Of a stretch of DNA of 62,976 nt, positions 58,605 through 62,976 are shown one piece after another. Origin of the DNA: CAZLPZ01 sp964561535 (GTDB lineage: Bacteria > Pseudomonadota > Alphaproteobacteria > Micavibrionales > Micavibrionaceae); the NCBI GenBank assembly GCA_964561535.1, contig CAZLPZ010000004.1, forward strand, positions 1 to 62,976, in the 5' to 3' direction. How positions within the stretch are numbered: position 1 is the first letter of the stretch; every line of letters starts with the position of its first letter. The notes under the pieces are model-generated. The model worked only from the letters and a program-made list of their open reading frames with translations, was not told the origin of the DNA and searched no databases. Position numbers and translations under genes: made by a program.

Positions 58605-60878
58605 ATGAGTTTTGATACAAAAAGATATGAAGTTTCTCAAAAGTCGTTGCTGCGGGACACACGTCCTTTAAGTCACCGGATGGGTGATTTTTTTCGTGAA
58701 TCAAGCGTGTCGATTTCGGTATTCGTGGGGTTTATTTTCTTTGCTTGGTACCCTGACGTCATGCCGTGGTCAGATATATTTTTACCCATCGCGTTTCTTT
58801 ATTTTTGGTGGTTGCGTCGGGCCGATAAATCCTTACCGTTTAAGATGCCTGCAACGACTCATATAAAAGATAAAAATAACGAAGGGCCGGGTAAAAGTGG
58901 AAAAGCAGAAGGCATGCTGTTTTTGGGAAATGAAAAAAAGACGGGGGAAGAACTGTGGCTAACTCCGGATGATGCAAAAACGCACGTTATGTACTTGGGG
59001 ACGACCGGATCTGGAAAAACTCAAGGTTTAATATCACTGGCCAGTAACGCGTTGATGTGGGGATCGGGGTTTGTTTATATCGACGGAAAAGCGGATACAG
59101 ATTTATGGTCATCCTTGTCATCGATGGTGCGGCGCTTTGGTCGTGATGATGATTTGTTTGTCATTAACTATATGACGGGAAATTCGGATACCAAGGCACC
59201 GTCAAATACAATGAACCCATTTTCAACGGGCTCTGCATCTTATCTTACGCAAATGTTGGTATCACTTTTGCCGGATGCGACGGGTGATAACGTGATGTGG
59301 AAAGAACGTGCCGTGTCGATGGTGTCGGCCATTATGCCGGCGCTTACGTGGAAACGTGATCATCAAGATGTTCCATTATCGGTATCAACCATTCGAAATT
59401 ATATGATTTTGAATAACATCATTAAATTATCCCGCGATGATCAAATTCCGGTCGAGCTTAAAAATGCGATTGTAGGATATTTGGACACTTTGCCGGGGTT
59501 TGTTCACGCGGCTTTTGATGATAATGGACAGGTTAAACCTCCTGGTCCCGATACACCAAATGTTGATACGACGACATCGTTTACACAACATGGCTATTTG
59601 TCGATGCAATTGACCCGGGCATTACAATCTTTGGGCGATGATTACGGGTATATTTTTGATGCGTTGGCAGCAGATGTTGACATGCTAGATGTCGTTTTAA
59701 ACCGCCGCATTTTGATTGTTTTGATTCCGGCTTTGGAAAAATCGGCAGATGAAACCGCAAACCTTGGGAAGATTGTGGCGGCAACGATTAAGGGAATGAT
59801 GGGGGCGACGCTGGGCTCAACAGTTGAGGGTGAAAGTTCAACAGTCATTGATAATAAACCGGTTCATTCATCCACGCCATTCATGACAATTTTTGACGAG
59901 GTTGGATATTACACAACCCAAGGGATGGCTGTGATGGCGGCACAAGCGCGGTCATTAGGATTCAGTTTGGTATTTGCCGCACAAGATTTGCCGGCACTTG
60001 AAAAACGCGTAAAAGAAGAGGCGCGCTCCATCGTTGCAAACTGTAACATCAAAATTTTTGGAAAATTGGAAGATCCAACGCAAACCAAAGATTTGTTTGA
60101 TAAAACGATTTCCAGTTATTTCGTCACGGAAGTTAAATCATTTAACACGCAACTCGATTCAATCAGTAAAAATTATTACGACAGCGCATCGGCCAGTATC
60201 GAAACGCGCACCCATGTTAGTTATGAAGAACTGCGTGGTTTTCAATCGGGTGAGGCGGTGATTTGTTTTGCAGGGAAAAGCGCAATTGCAAAAATGTACT
60301 ATGCGAATCCAGGTCATGCAAAAGCGATGCGGGTCGCACGGTTGTTACCTCTGCCTCCACCGTCAGAAACGATGTTAAAACATGTAGGAGATGTTACAAA
60401 ACTTCGCGATTTGATGTGTAAAAAAGGATGGAGTGCCAAAATGGCGGATATTGCATCTGAAACACCGGAGGATATAAAGGGGGCTCTGGCGGCTTTTAAA
60501 AAGGGCCGGGCATTTTTTGGTACAATGGTTGATGCAGCCATAATGGCGGTCGCGGGCGCTTATGCGGCGTCAAATCCTGTTGATTTAACAATTACAGAAC
60601 CACCTAAAACACAAGAGACAACGGAACAGGGAGATCAAACATCGCCGTCTATTTCTGTTCAACAAACGACAACGCCACTTGAAAATTCTTCTATATCGCC
60701 TGCAACGGCATCTTCGCCTTTATCTGGATTGAAAAATTCAGATATTGAAAAATCCTCAGGTTTAACGAATACCCAAAATCAACAAGGTTCTACGGTATTC
60801 ATTTCCAATCAAGTGTTAAAAATATTAACAGACGCTAGTGATGAATCGCGGCAAATTTTGGAACTTACGGATGCATAA
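58605..60878 (+). CDS. dotL: Type IVB secretion coupling ATPase DotL/IcmO
   Basis: The 757-residue VirD4/TraG-type ATPase has N-terminal spans (VSISVFVGFIFFAWYPDVM, DIFLPIAFLYFWWL), Walker A YLGTTGSGKTQGLI (about residue 130), and Walker B FMTIFDEVGYYTTQG, then FAAQDLPALEKRVKEEARSI. The N-terminal KMPATTHIKDKNN and ALMWGSGFVYIDGKAD are typical of DotL. The C-terminal ~100 residues are low-complexity, where Legionella DotL binds adaptors. No dotN, icmS or icmW is adjacent. It links substrate choice to the secretion channel. Confidence 0.93.
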   Translation: MSFDTKRYEVSQKSLLRDTRPLSHRMGDFFRESSVSISVFVGFIFFAWYPDVMPWSDIFLPIAFLYFWWLRRADKSLPFKMPATTHIKDKNNEGPGKSGKAEGMLFLGNEKKTGEELWLTPDDAKTHVMYLGTTGSGKTQGLISLASNALMWGSGFVYIDGKADTDLWSSLSSMVRRFGRDDDLFVINYMTGNSDTKAPSNTMNPFSTGSASYLTQMLVSLLPDATGDNVMWKERAVSMVSAIMPALTWKRDHQDVPLSVSTIRNYMILNNIIKLSRDDQIPVELKNAIVGYLDTLPGFVHAAFDDNGQVKPPGPDTPNVDTTTSFTQHGYLSMQLTRALQSLGDDYGYIFDALAADVDMLDVVLNRRILIVLIPALEKSADETANLGKIVAATIKGMMGATLGSTVEGESSTVIDNKPVHSSTPFMTIFDEVGYYTTQGMAVMAAQARSLGFSLVFAAQDLPALEKRVKEEARSIVANCNIKIFGKLEDPTQTKDLFDKTISSYFVTEVKSFNTQLDSISKNYYDSASASIETRTHVSYEELRGFQSGEAVICFAGKSAIAKMYYANPGHAKAMRVARLLPLPPPSETMLKHVGDVTKLRDLMCKKGWSAKMADIASETPEDIKGALAAFKKGRAFFGTMVDAAIMAVAGAYAASNPVDLTITEPPKTQETTEQGDQTSPSISVQQTTTPLENSSISPATASSPLSGLKNSDIEKSSGLTNTQNQQGSTVFISNQVLKILTDASDESRQILELTDA

Positions 60879-61545
60879 TTTACCTGGACAATCTGGAAAT
60901 ATTTTTGCGATTATTTTGCTTGCGGTGGTTTTATTTGCAGCTCTTATCTTTGTATTCTCACGTGGGATGGATACAGGTGCCACGCGTATGACAACCGCGT
61001 CTGCCCGTGCGCACGCCGTTGATACAATTACGTACGCGCAAGATGTGGAACGCGCGGTACAACGATTGGTTCAAAATGGAATATCCGAAAATGAGATCAG
61101 CTTTGAAAATGCTACAGTTTCTGGATATGATCATACGCCGGCGGCACAAGATACGGCCAAATTATTTAATAGCAGTACCGGCGGTGGGTTGAATTGGAAA
61201 ACGCCAACGTTGGGTCAGACATCTGTGACAACAAACAAATGGCTGTATACAGGGGATGTTGTTGTAACAGATCAGGAAGATAATGGAAAAAGTGAATTGC
61301 TGATGACACTTCCGGTAAAATCAGAGGTGTGCATTGAAATTAATAAACAACTGGATACGGGAATTGATTTATCGGGCACGATTGGTACAGTCACAGGTGC
61401 AAAATTTACAGGCCCTTATTTGGATAATGCGGCCATCGTGATGGCACCAGGGACGGGATTAACATCGGGGTGTGTCGCGGGGTTGATCACAAACGGAACG
61501 CAAACGGGGGATTATACGTTTTTTAAAGTTCTGATTGCGCGGTAA
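60871..61545 (+). CDS. Pilin-like single-span protein of the dotL cluster
   Basis: The 224-residue product begins with MHNLPGQSGNIFAIILLAVV and continues as one span, a pattern like type IV pilin or TadE-type N-termini (G then hydrophobic helix), followed by a Thr/Gly/Ser-rich ectodomain. It is adjacent to dotL, with its ATG inside the dotL stop region (ATGCATAA at 60871-60878). Two cysteines (SEVCIEIN and TSGCVAGL) may pair. GTG 60838 and ATG 60841 are alternative starts. Co-transcription suggests a part in the secretion system; no homologous function is known to me. Confidence 0.72.
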   Translation: MHNLPGQSGNIFAIILLAVVLFAALIFVFSRGMDTGATRMTTASARAHAVDTITYAQDVERAVQRLVQNGISENEISFENATVSGYDHTPAAQDTAKLFNSSTGGGLNWKTPTLGQTSVTTNKWLYTGDVVVTDQEDNGKSELLMTLPVKSEVCIEINKQLDTGIDLSGTIGTVTGAKFTGPYLDNAAIVMAPGTGLTSGCVAGLITNGTQTGDYTFFKVLIAR

Positions 61546-61557
61546 AAATAATTATTT

Positions 61558-62976
61558 CTACATCCGCTCCGGTACATCAATGCCCATCAACGATAACCCA
61601 TAGGTTAACGTATCGTGCGTGGCGCGACAGATATGCAGCCATGTTCGAACTTTGATCGGATCGGTTTCTGACAGAATATGATGCGTGTTATAAAATGCCG
61701 AAAATTCCTGGGCCAGGCGGTACAAATAATCGGCCAGAATATGCGCCGACAGATTTTCAATCGACATCGAAACGGCGTTTGGAAAATCGACGATCAACAA
61801 GGCCAGGGCGCGTATGTCGTCATCAATTAATATCGCCCCAGACTCGTTGATATTTTTTTCAATACATTTAACAAGGATCGATTGAATTCGAACAGCTTGA
61901 TAGAGAATATACGGTCCGGTTTTGCCTTCAAATGACGTCATGGCATCCAAATCAAAAATATAATCGACATGACGTGGATTTTTAAGGTCTGCAAATTTAA
62001 TCGCGGCAACGGCTACGGTACGCGCGATATTATCGCGTTCATTTGTTGTCACGTCGCCCGCCATGTGCGAGGCGTCCATCCGGTCACGTGCCTTATCAAT
62101 ACCCATTTGGATGAGATCTTGTAACCTGAGCACGCCCCCGGCTCGTGTTTTAAACGGTGTCCCGTCCGGGCCATTCATGGTGCCTATCCCTGCAAATTGC
62201 AACTTAATTTTGTCAGGTGGCGCGATGTTCGTCATTTGCGCCGCTCGAAAAACTTGTTCAAAATGTAATCCCTGCCGTTGATCCACAACATAGATGCACC
62301 AGTTAAGAGGAGGGTTATCACGCGCCGACATTCGGTCGATCAAGGTTGCAAGGTCGGTTGTGCCGTATAAATAGGCACCGTCAGATTTGATCAGGATCAG
62401 AGGAGGAAATTCTTTTTTATCATCATTTCGGGCAACATTGACAATCACTGCACCGTCGCTGTCAACGGCGTATTCCCGTGCGCGTAAATCAGAAACCATG
62501 GCTGGAATTAACGGTGCAACACAATTCTCACCCTTCCATAAATCAAAATGGACATTCAGTGCGCCATAATTTTTGGCCATCGATGCACATGACATGGTAA
62601 CAATATTGGCCCACAGGGCATTATATCCTGGATCGCCCTGTTGTAATTTAAATGTGGCTTGTTTTGCGCGGTCCATTCGGTCGGGGTCGGCTTTGGACGC
62701 GGCAGCGGCGGCTGGATAGATTTCAGTTAAATCATCGAAATCCATGGGGAATGTATTTGGGAAATCACTCGATTTTCCGGGCGTAAAATACGGCCAATCC
62801 GGATAACGGATTTCAAATTCAGAAATAACCATCCCGGCCTGTAATCCATCATCACCCAAATGAATGTCTCCAATTGCGTTATACCCAGCCGCGCGTAAAA
62901 TGCGACGCAATGTATCCCCCACAATGGCGGTACGCAAATGTCCGACATGCATGGCCTTTGCGGCATTGGGCCCGCC
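61558..62976 (-). CDS. argS: Arginyl-tRNA synthetase (5' end outside window)
   Basis: The minus-strand frame is open to the window edge and reads AKAMHVGHLRTAIVGDTLRR, where HVGH is the HIGH motif, so roughly the first 100-130 residues are missing. Further on: GDIHLGDDGLQAG, YLYGTTDLATLIDRM, YVVDQRQGLHFEQVFRAA, GTPFKTRAGGVLRLQD and the C-terminal ends SAFYNTHHIL and GLSLMGIDVPERM. It charges tRNA-Arg. Its stop faces the pilin-like gene 12 nt away. Confidence 0.95.
   Translation of the reverse strand, partial: GGPNAAKAMHVGHLRTAIVGDTLRRILRAAGYNAIGDIHLGDDGLQAGMVISEFEIRYPDWPYFTPGKSSDFPNTFPMDFDDLTEIYPAAAAASKADPDRMDRAKQATFKLQQGDPGYNALWANIVTMSCASMAKNYGALNVHFDLWKGENCVAPLIPAMVSDLRAREYAVDSDGAVIVNVARNDDKKEFPPLILIKSDGAYLYGTTDLATLIDRMSARDNPPLNWCIYVVDQRQGLHFEQVFRAAQMTNIAPPDKIKLQFAGIGTMNGPDGTPFKTRAGGVLRLQDLIQMGIDKARDRMDASHMAGDVTTNERDNIARTVAVAAIKFADLKNPRHVDYIFDLDAMTSFEGKTGPYILYQAVRIQSILVKCIEKNINESGAILIDDDIRALALLIVDFPNAVSMSIENLSAHILADYLYRLAQEFSAFYNTHHILSETDPIKVRTWLHICRATHDTLTYGLSLMGIDVPERM

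Noticed and set aside
1..62976. CRISPR arrays, insertion sequences or prophage
   Set aside because: No regularly spaced repeats, transposase or phage structural genes were seen. The repeats found are dispersed palindromes.

Overview
This is a chromosomal segment from an alphaproteobacterium, and it contains the origin of replication. The lineage is indicated by the F1-ATPase zeta subunit (DUF1476), GapR (DUF2312), the alphaproteobacterial type of SspB, a DivL-type tyrosine pseudo-histidine kinase, COQ9, HemJ, the sdhCDAB and mreCD-mrdA-rodA operons, and a hemE-hemH-hemJ block beside the origin. Base composition looks intermediate (roughly mid-40s % G+C by eye) and is lowest around the origin. 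A Dot/Icm (type IVB) coupling module suggests a host-associated or predatory relative, for example Micavibrio-, Rhodospirillales- or Holosporales-like. The sequence alone does not settle the order. No transposase, phage gene or CRISPR array is visible.

Layout. 1-11.8 kb: secB (cut by the window edge), a small membrane protein, a THEM6-like thioesterase, mlaE-mlaF, divL, purC, ATPase zeta, a lipoprotein, then leuS-lptE-holA. 11.8-19.1 kb: a minus-strand chromosome-segregation operon, mnmG-rsmG-LD-carboxypeptidase-GNAT-parA-NUDIX-S51 peptidase-parB, with parS sites inside and around it. 20.5-25.1 kb: the elongasome operon mreC-mreD-mrdA-rodA, without mreB. 25.2-28.7 kb: sdhCDAB. 28.7-41 kb: SGNH hydrolase, uvrD, a GGDEF protein, a LOG protein, a Psd-like pseudoenzyme, sspB, an orphan FlgC-like gene, tRNA-Thr, a VIT transporter, a UbiH-type hydroxylase and three unknown genes. 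41.2-43.8 kb: hemE-hemH-hemJ. 43.8-44.2 kb: oriC. 44.2-48.1 kb: AT-rich lineage-specific genes, including two diverged tandem paralogues. 48.2-56.5 kb: mreB, divergent ubiB and coq9, a DotI/IcmL-like protein, gapR, grxD, bolA, ettA, coaE-dnaQ. 56.5-61.5 kb: a structured ncRNA candidate, then dotM-X-dotL-pilin-like. 61.6 kb to the end: argS (cut by the edge).

How it fits together. Most genes serve cell-cycle and envelope functions near the origin: replication start (oriC), segregation (ParA, ParB, parS, GapR), cell shape (MreB, MreC, MreD, PBP2, RodA), polarity signalling (DivL), outer-membrane upkeep (LptE, MlaEF), and respiration or quinone supply (Sdh, UbiB, COQ9, UbiH, heme genes). By eye the + strand is C-rich left of about 44 kb and G-rich right of it, as expected for divergent replichores.

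Most notable features: (i) a palindromic repeat family found between genes and also in frame inside lptE and twice inside the ubiH-type gene, like Rickettsia palindromic elements; (ii) an mre operon apparently split by one origin-spanning inversion; (iii) an unassigned RNA candidate with four stem-loops upstream of coaE; (iv) a Psd homologue lacking both the pyruvoyl-forming serine and the catalytic histidine; (v) parS sites carried as VSRET codons inside rsmG, mnmG and sdhD.
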